Assembly (NCBI GenBank): GCA_009760855.2
Contig: WPIO01000104.1
Location: forward strand, 1,223,501-1,287,500
DNA from: Cristatella mucedo
Lineage: Eukaryota; Bryozoa; Phylactolaemata; Cristatellidae
DNA length: 64,000 nt
Direction of reading: 5' to 3'
Part shown: positions 17,377 to 30,800 of the stretch, piece after piece
Position numbering within the stretch: position 1 is the first letter of the stretch
How the letters are laid out: the number at the start of each line of letters is the position of its first letter
Notes under the pieces: generated by a model
Told to the model about the DNA's origin: nothing
What the model saw: the letters and a program-made list of their open reading frames with translations, nothing else
Databases searched by the model: none
Made by a program: the position numbers and the translations under genes

Positions 17377-18916
17377 AGCGAGCAGACCTGGCCGGCCTGA
17401 CGTTGCCCCTGGCCCTGTCGCCACTGCAGCCGCTTTGTTTTCTGGTCGTGCCACCTGCCTTAGCCTCGGCTTAACCTTGGCGATGTGAGAGAGCAGACTT
17501 GCAGGCGCTCAGTGCACATCCGCCGGGGGGCGTGGCCAGGCTGCTGGCCGATCAGTGTTCACTGATCACCGATCACTTCGTGGGGATCCGAGCAGCAAGT
17601 GACTCAGTTGCTTTGAGCAGTAGGTGGTAGGTAGTAGCAGTAGGTGGCTCCAGAAAGGACCAATGCATTAACTGGTTGTGCGAATCTGCTGCTCGCCGTG
17701 TCGCTGCTGACCTCCAGCATATCCAGCCGTATCCAGGTGGTAAGATGGTGTGTCAGGGTATTTTTTCAACTGTTCAGTGGTGGTTGGTGGCAGATGCAAA
17801 GCAGTGAGTGTGGGGGTAGGGCGACACAATTCAGATTTGTGGCCGCCGAGAAGTGTGCCGATAGTGAACAGCGAATGGAAGACACACGATGCTGCAGGCC
17901 TCATCTATAGGCAGTTGTCTCGGTGTGCCAGTTTGCACCACGTGTGGCATATTTAAAGGTAAGTGCCTGCATAACACCGTGAGGAACATGCAAGGAACAC
18001 GTGAACGTCAGCAAATGACCCCTAACCCCCAACCTACTGCTTGCTGAGCGTGAGCAGAAAATGTCAAAGGGGGGCAGTAAGCGCTGAAACTCCACCTTGC
18101 CCGAGCCAGCGTGTGGTTAGTGAGTGGCACCGGATGTCGTAAAAGGACTCCTCCTGACTCCGGATGCACCTATCCTAAAAACTCTCGAGCTTGCTCAGGA
18201 TGCAATACATGCTACTCGGTACGGTGGCCGAGCCACTGCTAGTCAGCCGTTCGTGAGATCAGACTCGTTGGCTTCTGCGAGCTGTGCTTGCACTAGTAGC
18301 TCAGGCAGGGCCTGCCCGAACATGCCCGAGCATTCCTACGCTTCACAAAGTTCGGGAAGACGAGGAGAAAGCAGCGATCGGTGACGGGGGGGGGGGGGGG
18401 CGGCGCGACTCGGGTGGGACCGACGCGTGCCCGATGGTCGCCACCTATGCCCACGACCTTCCCGGGCTCCTGATGCCGGCCAGCCAGCCTATCAGTGGCT
18501 GGCTGTCAGCGTGCCTCTCCGTACGCGCCAAAGATGCTCTCGAGGACGCTCCTTCACTGACAAGACGTGGCCCGAAGCACTAGAGACGATCGATGGGACT
18601 AAGCCTAGCACTCATCGACAGCTGCAACGTGTCCCCAGTGGATCCTCACTGCTGCTGATCGATGCGAAGGACCTGCTGCTGCTGCTGCCACCGAGATCGG
18701 TCTCTGTTTAGATCACCTTTAGCGGGCAGTGAGGGGTGCCAGTAAGAACACCAAGTGTGAGCTCGGCATAACCGTGGGCAGTGTCACTATGCAAAGTAAT
18801 AAGCAACTCGGTTGCTATTCCACTCTCCTCATCTCTTCCTCCCTGTTTCTGCCACTCTATCTCTCCCTGTCTGGCTCACTCACTCTCCTCCATCATCTCT
18901 TCTTCTGAGCTATCCA
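17377..18916. other. No gene recognised; poly-G at 18,386-18,400
   Basis: Unique-looking sequence without convincing exons. A 15-bp G run occurs at 18,386 and a short inverted repeat (TGATCAGTG / CACTGATCA) near 17,550. Confidence 0.4.
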
Positions 18917-19082
18917 TGCTAGCTGATTTAACAGCCTCTTTTGTATAGCTACAGAAAAGCCTCCACGGCTATTGCCGCCGCTTGCAGTGGCAATACAGGA
19001 TCGCCCACCACAGGATTCGACCTCGGGACCGAGGTCGTGAAAAGCAACTGCCTTACCTAGTGTGTGCCATCACAGCTCACCA
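18917..19082 (-). mobile_element. SINE-A copy
   Basis: In reverse: CTAGCTGATTTAACAGCCTC, TTTTGTATAGCTACAG, GGATCGCCCACCACAGG, GACCTCGGGACCGAGGTCG, GCCTTACCTAGTG. Confidence 0.88.
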
Positions 19083-20192
19083 TTCTCCGCCCTATGTCCC
19101 TGGCTCCCGGTCTCGTGCTGCTCCTTTGTTTTCTTCATCTTCTGTTTCCTAGCGTGGCCTGTGACTTTGCTGTATATTGCTGCAAAATGGAGAAGGAATG
19201 ACTTTGGTTGGCACTTCATTTGGAGCACTTGTGCTCTCACGATTCAGTCGAGCGGCTGCCGATGTTGCCGTAATATTCGTCCTGAGAAGAATACTGGCGG
19301 ATGTGCCGAGGTGTCACCTTCTCTCGATGGGAGCCTCGGTGCTATAGTTGCTGCTTCGGTACATCGGCATGCCATCGGCCATCGTGCCGCCACGCATCCA
19401 CTAGCTGCTGCTGCCGCCGCTCAGTGCCTGCGCGAGTCCTCGTGCGGATGTACAGCATCGTTCGGAGAGCTCTCCTGGCTCGGAGAGAGAAATCATTCGT
19501 GCATGATGCATTCAAACCACCATCGGTCCACCTTCCTGTGCCATCGGTGGCAGCGGGGGGGGGGGGGGGGGGGGGGGCTGCTGCCAGTGCCTAAGTAAGG
19601 CTGTGACGCCTGCCCTGCCCTTAGCTGAGTCGGAGCTGTAGCAGCAGCCAGCTGCTGCTACAGCTCCAGGTGGAACCAACTTGATTGGCTGGCATTTTTC
19701 TTTGTGTTCTCTGGCCGAAGCCGATGAGGCTGCAGCTGCGGCCTTTGTGCAGCCGCAGCTGCAGCCTCAGCCGCCGATGCCCAGAGTTCTCCCTCCCCTT
19801 TGGCTGCCTCGAGCCGCACTTACGCCAGTGATGAGGTTGGATTCGGTGCAGTAATGATCTGCCACTGCTTCGCTAATTTCCAGCTCCTGCATCTGGTTGT
19901 TCGGCCTACCCGCAGCCTACCCACGCTGCGCTATAGAGGGGAGCCCCATATTAGCCCCATGTTAGCTTTGAGCCTCGAGAGCCGGAGCAGCAGGCAGCAT
20001 CCACGACTCATTTATGGCCAGCCTGTGAGAATGGAGGAGAAGGCCAGTGGCGGTCACCTACCCTGATGCTTGCCACTCGACCTTTTACCTGTGAGCATAT
20101 TAATCTTAGTAAAAAAAAAATCTACGAAGTATGTGCTCTCTCGATCCTTCATTTATTTAAACTCTGTCTCCTCTTCTCTCACCCTTCTCTCC
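19083..20192. other. No gene recognised; poly-G and hairpins
   Basis: Contains a 23-bp uninterrupted G run at 19,555-19,577 and two perfect 17-bp-arm inverted repeats at 19,632-19,667 and 19,726-19,768. No exon is assignable. Confidence 0.5.
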
Positions 20193-20313
20193 TCTCTCTT
20201 TCTCTCTCTCTCTCTCTCACTCCTTCTCTCGAATCTCAAAGAGCCATCCATTATCTTCCCCTCTCCTCCGTGTCCTCTTTCTCATCCTTCCTCTCCCCCT
20301 CTACCCACGCGCC

Positions 20314-20847
20314 GTGTTTCTTCCTGGAGTTTTATGGCTAGTACTCTTCGTGGGCAATCTTTTTTTATTGTTGTGTGCCGCATTGGGTCTATACTTTATT
20401 GCTGGACCACCAATGCAAAGGCGTCTGCTCAATGCTTCGCTGTATGAGCGCAGCACAGCAAAGTCGCCAGTGCGATATTTTACATTTAGAATGGTGCTGC
20501 TTGCAGATCACGAGGTTTCACTATCGCCGAAATGCTTTTGTGTTGCTATTACAAGACATTGCGTCTCCGCTCTTTTTTCAAATGTGTATGCTGCTTCCCA
20601 GCTTGAAATCGTTCCATTTCAGTATGTCTGGATACTTCGAGATTTGTTGCCAAGCTATAGACTTGGTAAGCTGCCGAAAGCTTCTGGTTCGCAAATTTAC
20701 TTTGTTCAGAATGGTCGTGAGCAGAGGCTGAAGCCAGTGTTCGGGCAGAAGGCTTGCAGAAAGCTCACAGGAAACCGTCTAATGGTCACTTCAGTACCCT
20801 TTTATAATATCGAAGCAGTAGATTTTCACTCATCGGGTTCCACATAA
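20314..20847 (+). CDS. Orphan ORF, 177 codons, possible membrane protein
   Basis: Complete ATG-to-stop frame of normal composition, not built from repeats. Residues 1-34 form a strongly hydrophobic segment (PGVLWLVLFVGN, LLLCAALGLYFIAG), like a signal anchor, followed by Gln-Arg-Arg. There is an N-glycosylation sequon (NAS) at about residue 40, and the rest is mixed polar with no motif I recognise. It could be a single-exon lineage-specific gene, a degraded transposon or chance. It lies 0.9 kb upstream of the proposed POU6F first exon. Confidence 0.3.
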   Translation: MFLPGVLWLVLFVGNLFLLLCAALGLYFIAGPPMQRRLLNASLYERSTAKSPVRYFTFRMVLLADHEVSLSPKCFCVAITRHCVSALFSNVYAASQLEIVPFQYVWILRDLLPSYRLGKLPKASGSQIYFVQNGREQRLKPVFGQKACRKLTGNRLMVTSVPFYNIEAVDFHSSGST

Positions 20848-21776
20848 TCATAACTCAGTAACCTCACAGAATCTCTATCTGGCTGTCTTTATCGGGAAGA
20901 TTTGCCTGCCTACAGTTCAGTGAATGCATACTTGTTCACTTGTACCAGAAAACTCAGGAGTGACTTAGGCATGTGATACTATTTCGGCACCTCCTAACAT
21001 GCAGGTTGTGCCACTGTCGCGATGAATGCGACCACCGAGGTAATGCCGCTCTCACACTCTTGAATCATTGCACGCATGTGAACCATCAAGAGTTTAAAGT
21101 GTACTTTAAGTAGACGCACAGCACCGTTCAGTGCAGATCTGTGAGTTATTCGGGTATAGTAATTTATGCAATTTCTATGCCAGGGAATGTTTCCTAGTCC
21201 ATTATTTCCTGTCTGCATTTAGATAGAATATTCACTTGGACAGTATCAGCCGTAATGGCATGAATGATCAACTGGCAGCAGAGATGAGTTAGCCGCCCTG
21301 TGGTAGAGGCCTCGGGATTATTTCGACAAGCAGTCAAGTGATGTTATTGGCTTATGCGACCCTTGACGGTCGCTAAATTATCTCTGCCCCTATGCCTCGG
21401 CAGATGTCTGCTCATTAAGTCGTCTCGTCAGGCAGTGGATGCTCACCATCTACTCTATTCAACCCCTTCACCGCCTTCAGGCTGGCGTGTGCAATGTTTG
21501 CTACCTACTTAGCCGCCGGCTGTCCATTTCAATATGTGCTTGTATGCTTGCAGTAATCGGCTGGAGTGTACCACGGAAACCCTCGTCCCTGCAGACAGCC
21601 AGGTCGTCTCGGACCGGTGCTGCCCGGCCGCTCGGCTGAGAAAGCCCCGAGCAAAAATGAACGTCCTCAGGTGACGGATCGCAGTGGCTCGTTATTACCG
21701 ATCGGCTGTCGCGAAGCAGTTGCTGGCGGACGATGCACAGTGCCCTCGCACGCGATCCTGCTGCAGTGTGGCGGTG
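20848..21776. other. No recognised feature upstream of POU6F exon 1
   Basis: Mixed sequence with no repeat or exon I can name; it would hold the proximal 5' region of POU6F if exon 1 is correct. Confidence 0.35.
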
Positions 21777-21860
21777 ATGGCCGAAAGTGCCGGGCCCTCA
21801 GCTCCAGCGGCCACAGTCCCGGAATCTAAGGAGCAGGAGCTGCAGCAGCAGCAGCAGGAG
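21777..21860 (+). CDS. POU6F: POU6F exon 1 (proposed start)
   Basis: ATG at 21,777 opens MAESAGPSAPAATVPESK and a Gln run, ending at donor CAGGAG|GTAAAC in phase 0. The frame is open further upstream, so another start is possible. Chosen because composition and phase fit exon 2. Confidence 0.45.
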
Positions 21861-21979
21861 GTAAACCAATGATGCTCACGTAACGAGCCTAAAGGTCAAC
21901 TCGCCATAAAATGGGAAGCTGTCACGGCGTAAAAAGGAGAGAGAAAGGAAGAGAAAGAGAGACAGAGAAAGTAAGAGAG

Positions 21980-22074
<95 letters not shown>

Positions 22075-22095
22075 GAGAGAGAGACAGAGAGAGAC

Positions 22096-22176
<81 letters not shown>

Positions 22177-25100
22177 GAGACAGAGAGAGAGACAGAGAGA
22201 CACAGAGAGACAGAGAGAGACAGAGACAGAGAGAGACAGACAGAGAGAGAGAGGCAGAGAGAGAGACAGAGGCAGAGACAAAGAGGGACAGGGGAGACAC
22301 TTCAAATAGGTCCTATCATCCCTGAACTCGTGTGTGTTTGCCATTGATTCGAAGAGATGCTTGCCGTGTTAAAATAGAGACAAGCAAAGTACAGAAGTAC
22401 ATAAAAGTACGTGCGACTAGGTCCACTGGTCATCTGTGGGACAGCTGTTCTGGTCTGTCGTGGGAGTCTGTCCTCTGGTGGAATGTCTTCTGGCAGAAGC
22501 CTGCCGTCATGCATTGGGCGAATACGAGGCTTCCTGGACTTTACGAGCCACTGCCTCAGTGCGCCACTTGAAATGCATTAGATGCCTGCATGTCATGGAG
22601 CCACAGGTCAGGTGAGTTTGGTAGCCAACGGCAGGGCGACCACTAGGGCATGCCTCTGCTAGCCTATGAGCTGCTGCCGATCGGCACAGCAATTGCTGCG
22701 ATTCGTTAGATCGGCTGTCCTTCGCAATTAGCGCTAAGGCCGCATCGATGGCCAGCTGACCGTCTCACTTTGGCCGGCAGCAACGAGCATAACATATGCA
22801 AAGTACCTAGAAAGACATGAAGTCGTCTGATGGTGCTATAAAAATGTGATATGATTTTTATTATTGCTACGTCGTTGAGGGGGCGGCACCCTTGCAGAGG
22901 TCCCTGACCGACGGTGGCACGTTCGAAGAAACTGCGCCGCTTGGCGCCGGCCCGCTGCATTCGTCCATCCAGCCGCAGAAGAAGAACGTCAGCGTCAGGG
23001 TCAGGGTCAGCTCTTGCAGAGGTGCACCCCGAAGAGCGAGTGGATGACTCGCTGCCTCGCCCCGAGGCGGCGAGTCATCTAGACAGGTCTCTAGAGCGTT
23101 CGCCGCCTGCGCTCTCAAAGCCGCTCCTTCAGCCTTGACCTCCTCCTCCTCCTCCTCCTCGCTGTAGCTGCTCCTCCCGTCTGGCGGCGACGGCGTCCTA
23201 CGGATGCTGCCGGCTACACCGGTCGCCGCTGCAGCCGCTCTGAGGCAGCCGCCGGGATGCACCAGCTCTCCCGTGTCCAGCGCTCCCGGACCGGCGGACC
23301 TCTGCATGGGCACGCTGCACGCCGCTGCCGCCGCCGCCGCTCCTCCCCAGCACGGAGGAGTCGGCGGCGGCACTCGATTCGCCGTCGTTGGCTCGCTGCC
23401 ATGGCAACAGCTGCTGATACCCATCGGATCAAGTATGTCTTCCTCGCTTGCGCAAGCAGCGGAGGCGGCAGCAGCTGCTGCTGCTGCTGCTGCTGCTGCG
23501 ACGCCTCGCTCGAGAGCTTCTGTTGCCGGCAGGCATCTTAAAGCGTAGGAATGGAGCGGCTAACGTGTCGTTCGATCCGAGGGCGCTCGATCTCGTGCAG
23601 CTGCCTGCAAGTGCTGGGTGCAAACGAGCTAAGGAGTCGGAGGCGACGGACCTTGTGAGTGTCAGAGCTGGAACTCCACTCCACATTCGTTGGTCGACCG
23701 GGAGCCACCGAAGCTCCTTCTGCGGACATGACGCTTGTCTGTTTCTTATGAGATTTGTTGACTCGCCTTGCAGGCAGCCACGTTCGTCGCCGGCTTGGAC
23801 TGGCCTGTGCTGTGAGGGAACCTGTTTCTGGCTGCATTGCAAGCAGAATGGTCGGGGTAGGGAAAGAGGGTAGGGAGAGAGGGGAAGGAGGGCCAGGCGA
23901 GCTCAGCCGACACAGACCGCCGCTGACTGCAGACACTGCACGATCGATCTACAGACAACGAACGCACGATCGATCTGGAGACACCACACGATCGATCTGC
24001 AGACAACGCACGACCGATCTGCAGACACCACACGATCGATCTGCACACACCGCACGATCGCCGCTTCGGTCTAACGGCATGTTCTCATCATAGCAGCGTG
24101 CAGGCACTGGCTCAGTCGATGAAGCGAATCGCCTCGGCCTTGGCGATCGGTCGCACTCGGAAGAGCCATGTGGGAGGCCGCGCTCGGCGTTGCACTTGCG
24201 ACTGCCGAGTCGACGCACGATGACGCAACGTTCTCACGGCTGTTGCCGCCACGGCAACAGCCGTGAGAACGTTGCGAGCAACAGCGAGCAACGTGACCAG
24301 TCTGTCAGGAGCGACCTGAGCTGCAGCGATTTATTGCGATGCCAAAGCCATCTGCTACAGAGAAGGCTGCAGAATGGCGCTTGATATTGCAACTTCTTTG
24401 AAGCCCGTCGGCAACATTTCGAGGCTACATTGCACGCTCTCAAGAAAATATACTCGAAATAAAATAACTCCTTTGTATAGCGCCCTATAAAGAGTTGTGA
24501 TACTATACTACTTAATCTCTATTCAGGCACTTCATATATGCCACGGGGCTTGAGTCCACGACCTCGGTCATCAAATATATTCACATTGACCTCGGTCTTT
24601 AAAGGCCTCAAGTACCTTAACCACTGATCAAACCAGCACGAAATAAACTTTGTAGAGCTAGAAGTTGATTGCCGGATGATTGCCTCTGACCGGCACCCCG
24701 CAATCCACTACAAATCGGCTACTCGAAGAACAAATAGCACTAATAATAATAACAATTTTCGATGCTGTAATGAGTAGTGTGAACGTTACCTTATGATTGG
24801 AATTTAGATGTCCTCTTCGACAATTTGCTTTAAGGTTGAAAGATTCATTAAGAATACTGTTTCTACAGCTAGCCACCACGTTCGACACGATCCTTCTTAG
24901 ATCAACGATCGTCTACAAAGATGGCTCACTAAGTATCCAACTAGTTTGGCAGGGCTAAACCTCGTGCGATCCTCAAATCCTTTGGAGACCGTGCCTTTAG
25001 TAGTTCATATGCTGCCAAAGCCTGGAACTCACTTTTGACTTTTGTCACGACATCACCTAAGCTAAACCCATCTATTTATCACAGCATTTAGGGGGCCCTG

Positions 25101-27839
25101 TGATTCGTCCTTTATGTGCTTATGCGTGCTGACACTGTGCATGCTGCCACTAACTACACATGCATGCTGACACTGTGCATGCTTTATTCCTGCTGTTTAT
25201 TGAGCATGCTACCACTAACCATTCGATCGTGCTTTCTCTGCAGCAAATAGTAAGTGCCAAAAAAGAGATTGAGTTCCCTGAGGGTGCTATAGAAAATGTA
25301 TTATTATTATTATATTCGTGCCTGCTGAATTCCAGGACAGACTGATGCATCCCGATTAACCTAGAGCAAACGTGCCGAAGCCGACTTTGCTCCGAGCGTC
25401 GCGCTCGGGTTTGCAGCTTCCACGCTCGGCAGTCGTTTAAGTTGCCCGCTGCTTCATTTGCCCGTTCCAGGCGGCATCCAGGTGGCTGGCGGCAATGGCG
25501 GCAACTGCCGAGTTGCCGCTGCAGCCACCGATGAGCCACCGTCGTCGTGCCTCGTGACCGCTGTACCGCTGTGCAGCTTGACCTCACTGACCTCGCCGAC
25601 GCCGCTGCATCAGCAGCAGCAGCTGCTGCTGCCGTCGTCAAGCAGCAGCACTTCCGCTGCTGCTGGTGCTTCGCAGCCTACCCTGCAGCTGCTTGCCACG
25701 CCCACGGGCCAGCTGTTCCTGGCGCCTGTCGGCGGCAGCACATCAGCAGCAGCCGCCGGAGGCTACGGCAGCTGCGGCGGCGGTCTGGCCAGCTTCCAGC
25801 CGCTGACTTTCATTCATTCCGGCACGCCGGCGGCTGCGCCTACATCGCCGTCGACAGCGACCACGCAGGCAGCGCTGCCGCCGGCTACTGAGATGACGCT
25901 GCTGCCGCCACGCCCTTCTATCACGTGCCAGGTGTGTAGTGGCTCGTCGTCGGGACCCTTCTGGCTGCTCCGGTTCCCTGCAGAGTAATAAAATCGGAAA
26001 CGCAACGTCGCGGCCGGCCACTCAAATGCAGTAGCTCCCAGCAGGTGCTGGTCCTCTGTTGGCGCGGGTCTCGCAGCACATCACTTCGATGCCACCGCCA
26101 TTGCTTCTGCATCATTTCCGCCTCCCCCAACCACGTTCGGGCTCGCCATATCGCGCCATTTCACCACGTCCGACTTTGCTCCTTCGTCGCTGTCGTCGGT
26201 GTTCGATGTGGGATCCGATGCCACGTGCACGGTGCACGGTCCTTCGCTCCGCCTGCACGCGATTCTCTCGCCCCTTCCCGGCGCCCGCGAGGGTGATGAG
26301 CGCCTCTTTCTGGCCGCCATTTCGTCGAAGGGCACCCACCCCGACCGGCTGCGCCCGCTTGCCGAGCAGTCGACGTGCATCCTCGGCGGCCGTTGCTGCT
26401 CGCACTGCGGTGCACTCCACATCATTTCCGGCTGCCTTGGGAGTTGGCTCGGCTGCCACCGCCGCTGCGTTTGCTCAGGCTGTGCCACCGCTTGCCGTCA
26501 GCTGCCTCGCTGTGGCTGGCTCCCTCACTCTTATTTGTGTGACGCGTGTGCGTCTCTCGCTTGCTCCAGCGCCCGAGCTTGTCATGTTGATTCGAGCGGC
26601 GCTCGCAGCGCGGCTTGGCCGGAGCTGCTCGATGAGTGTCGCGTGCATGCAAACGCGCTCGTGCGCGCCGCCACTTTATAGCTCACGGCTCGCGCGCAAG
26701 AGCCAGGCCCTGGCTGCTGCCTCCGCCAAGTCGGCGGCGCACGACTTTAACGCTGGCGTCGTCGTGACGATTTCTCGCGTCCGACGGCTGCCGGCGGCGG
26801 CCGCGTTGGTGGAGTGAGCCCTCGCTGTGACCGCTGCAGCCTTGCTGTGCATCGCTCCGGCCTCCGCTGCCGCCGCCCCCGCCTGCCGCTGTTGATGGCG
26901 GCGGCGGCGGTGCAATGCTGCTGGCGACTCCGACCGGTAAGTGGCACGTGCGGGCGCTGTTGCCGCTTCGGCTGCAACCGACCATTGTCGTCGTCGCGTG
27001 GTGCATGCCCTTTCTGCGTGGAATGCCGGCGCTTTGTTTGTGCCTCGGGCCTGCTGCAGGCTCGGGTGGAATGTCCTGCTTTTGCTGCTGCTGCTGCTTA
27101 GGCCGCTTGTGCCGGTCTTTCGAAGTGTCGCTAGCGCTCCTTGTTCAGAGCTTTGCTCGCGCGCCATTTGAACGACCCGAGCTATTGCACAGGCGTTCCA
27201 CGAGAGCGTCACCTGGTGGCGCCTCCAGAGCTTCGCGTGCTCTCGACTCGCTCGATGAGCTCTACGAAGTTTGAGCGACCGAGCGCCCAGCATCTAGCCA
27301 CTGGTTGGCGACGGGATTGCTCTCGCGTGCCCGCGTGCCGTCCCTCGTTTCGCTCAGCTCTGCTTGCGCGCTCGTGTTGCAGATCCTTCCGTCGCAGCCG
27401 CAGAGCCGCGCCGCCCACGGCCGATCGCTAGTTGCCATCGTCGGCGACCAGTACGCATACGGCCCGATGGCCTCGTTGGCCGGTGGTGGCGGAGTCATCC
27501 AAATCGCCGCCGGCGGCGGTGGCGCCGGCTTCATGGCTCAGCTGCTCAGCGGCTACGTCCAAGCGAGCGTCCCCAGCGAGGCCGCCGCCGCCACGGCAGC
27601 GACCACCGTGGCAGCAGCGGCGGCGCCGACGACGACGACGCTGCCGCCTGACGGCAGACAGCACCAGCGGTGTAGTGCCGAGCGACCAGGACAGCAGCCA
27701 GAGCTTTACCGAGCGGATTTCAGCAGCCAGGTGCGTGCCCCCACCGCGTACCCTCCCCCTGCCGCTGCCTTCCTGCTCTGCTCGAGCCGGCCGGTGGCCG
27801 TCGATGGGGCCAGGCGATATCGCAGTGATTGATGTGCCC

Positions 27840-27875
<36 letters not shown>

Positions 27876-30800
27876 GTCCTCAGGGCGGCGACGACGACTA
27901 CGGGCCACTGCCATCAATACAGACGCTAGCACAGCACTGCTCTGCGTCTTCGTCTGCCTCTTCCGCAGCGGTGGCTACGCTGTCCGCCGCCGGATCGGCG
28001 GCACGGTGTGCCGGCGACCCTCTGCTCCACCTGCCACTCATCGCGTCTTCGACCTCGCACAGCGGAGGCAGTGCAGACCTCGGCGGCGGCATTGACGCCG
28101 GTGTGCCGTCGACGTACCAGCTGTACGCAGTCGCCGGTCTGCCGCCGCCGGCGGTAGCTGCTGCATCGGCAGCGCCCGACTTCCTTTGCTCGGCAGCATC
28201 GTCCTCGTCGGCTGCCCCCTTGCTGCTGCAGCAGCAGCGCCGCGGCGGCGGCGCCGAGACGAAGCCCGCGGCGATGGCCTCTGGCACCGACGATGCCTTG
28301 CTGCAGGCCTCCGACTGTCAGCCGTCGTCCACTGTAATGTCGTCGGCTTCTGTCGTCTGCGGTAGGCGCTCGCACGGCGCCGGGTTGCTACAAGGTGGTT
28401 GCTTTCACGACCTCGATCCCGTGATTGTGGGTTCGATTCCAGCGGTGGGCGATCCTTTATCGCAGCTGCAAGCGGTGGTGATAGCCGTAAAGGCTCTTCT
28501 GTCGCTATACAAAAAGAGGCTGTTTAATCAGCTAGGATTTATTTATTTTATTTCTAACGGTTTGCTGAGTGTCCGAGAGGATAGAGGCAGCAGCAGCAGC
28601 TGTCGGCCTGGCGGGCGATTGGGCGATCTTGCCACATCTTTTCTTGAGAGAGCCGCGCATAGGAGCAGAGGTCTCGATATCCGCGCGCCCGGGTGCCACC
28701 GCGCCGCGTGCTCGTATCCACGAGGCGCCGTGGTAGGGCAGCAGTGAGATCGGTCATCGTTAGCTGTGGGCCGCACGGTGATGTAACATAGCATATCTCC
28801 TCCGTCTGTAACTCCGCGAAGCCACAACAACCAAGCGGGCGGTTAAGCTGCAGACTTTTCTCTAGCGCTCAAAGCCCAAGCGACTTTCAGTGTGTTAGCC
28901 AGTATGTTAGTCAAGAAAGAGAAAGTGAGCTGCATAGCTGAGTCGGGAGAGCAAGCAGTCGAGAAGTAAGACGAGGAAGCAGTCGAGAGCAGTCGAGGAA
29001 GTGAGTAGCGGGGAAGTCGCAGCTCAGGCCCGCTGGTAAGGTCGGTAGTCGGCCGGCGCGGTGAGCAGCAGCAGCGCAGTTGACCAGCGCAGCTGGCAGG
29101 AACGCGCGTACGTTCTCGGGACCCGGGACCATCTCCGGTCGCAGAGGCCTCCTCAACAGCAGGCAGTCGATAAAGCCGCCGGAAGTCACTTGGGCAGGCG
29201 AGCAGTCGCCAAACGAGTTTCCGTCGGTCGTTCGAACGTCGTCGCTGAGAAGGCAGGAGGCTACAGCATCGTCGAGCCGTCTGCCTTTGCTCGGCCATCG
29301 AGCCTGAGCGCCTGCGCGACTCGAAGGCGCTCGGCTCGCTCGCACTGGGCCCTCGCACTGGGCGGGGAGAGAGGCCCAGCAGCAGGCCGGCTGCTGCCTG
29401 CCGTCTGCAGTGACCGCTGGTTCGCTTCTGCCCTCGCCTCGTGCGGCCGCCTCTTCTTCTTTGGAGCCTGCAGCAGCAGCTGCAGGCTCCAGGTTTCGAC
29501 TTGCTTTTCTTTCATTCATCTCGCTTGTGCTCTCGTGTACCGCGCACGGCGCTGTCACGTCACGTGGCGTCGCACCGGCGCTCGGTCTGACTAAGCAGCT
29601 TGTAACCGTTGCAGACGACGGAGGAGCTGCCGGTGCCTGCAGCAGCAGCAGCGGCGGCGGCTGCTGCCTGTCCACCGTGGTCGATGGCAATGACGTCGCG
29701 GCAGTCGAAGAGATACGCGAGTTCGCTCGGCAGTTCAAGCTGCGACGTCTTTCGCTCGGCCTCACGCAGACGCAGGTCGGCCAGGCGCTGAGTGGCGCCA
29801 CCTCCGAGGGACCAGCTTACAGCCAGTCGGCCATTTGCAGGTGCGTGCCAGCCACCGCCGAGCTGTACCTCATCCTCACGCCCCCTGCAGCAGGCGGCGG
29901 CGCCAGCACTTTCTCTACGTTCCTTTCCTTCGTCCTCGCAGCCAATTAAGAGAGGGGATCGGCCGTCGGTGCGCTGGTGCGGCATGCATGGCTGCTGCAG
30001 CGCCATATTGACCTCGAGTCTCAGCGCGAGTCGCAGCTGCTGCTGGCTGCAAAGTAAAGTGAAGCAAACTTCAGCTGTTTTAAAATCTTCATTTAAAATA
30101 ATGATGATAATAATTATAATTATAATGCATTTGTATAGCCCCACACAGAGAACTGTGTCTCTGTCTAGGCTCTTTGCATATGCTGTCAAGGACGAACGGT
30201 CGGTCAGGAGGGCATTTGTATTCGGCGGGCCGAAGATCCGTGACGGCCTATACAAGTCTATAGTCTCGCTTGCAACGGACAATAAGGAGTTGCCTGCTGC
30301 AGAACCCCCACGACCCAGGGTCGCGACAAAAAGTAATAGTAATTCACTTGTATTTTAGTGTCCCAAGAGAGCTCGAGCCTGCGACCACTGTCTCGGTCGT
30401 CAAATACATTCATCTTGACCTTGGTTCGAGGCAAGCACCTTAGCCACTGGGCCAAGCCATCGCGGCAAAGTGCAAGTGCCTTGCCGCGGGGTTATGACCC
30501 CAGGGGGAGGAGGCAAGGCGCTCGAGACGTAGCATAAAAGACGGCTGCCAAGGGCATCGAATGGGTTTGCCTTTTATCGTCAGCCAGATTTAAAGCTTGA
30601 AGCCCTCGGTTGAAGTGAACTGGCTTTCCGACTTTCGATGTTGAACGTGGGTTGTAACCTTGAGGGCCTCTGCGTAACGATGGTAATAAAAAAAACATTT
30701 ATATAGCATCCCAAGAGAACTAAATATATTTCTAGACACTGTACATGTGCTGGAAAAAAAAGCATTTCGCACTTAGCGATCGCATACACAATGTGTCAGC

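Larger units (their letters stand above)
23433..25470. other. POU6F intron 2: minisatellite, hairpin, SINE-B, LINE tail
   Basis: Holds a 24-25-bp minisatellite at 23,938-24,062, a 25-bp-arm palindrome at 24,224-24,276, a SINE-B and a LINE-1 tail. The stretches between these hold no feature I can support. Confidence 0.6.

Noticed and set aside
16624-17488. ORFs of 118-279 codons in the 16.6-17.5 kb CpG-rich block
   Set aside because: Arg/Ala-rich in all frames and running into the GA tract; explained by base composition.
19062-19598. 178-codon ORF
   Set aside because: Starts inside a SINE-A and ends in the poly-G run; no motif.
22867-23424. 185-codon minus-strand ORF
   Set aside because: Antisense shadow of the proposed POU6F exon 2, created by GC-rich triplets.
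23938-24062. CRISPR-like array of ~25-bp repeats
   Set aside because: Units are contiguous with no spacers; a eukaryotic minisatellite.
26059-26817. 252-codon + ORF as a separate gene or POU6F exon
   Set aside because: No family similarity, overlapping open frames on both strands, and no splice pair that keeps phase 0 with exons 3 and 4.
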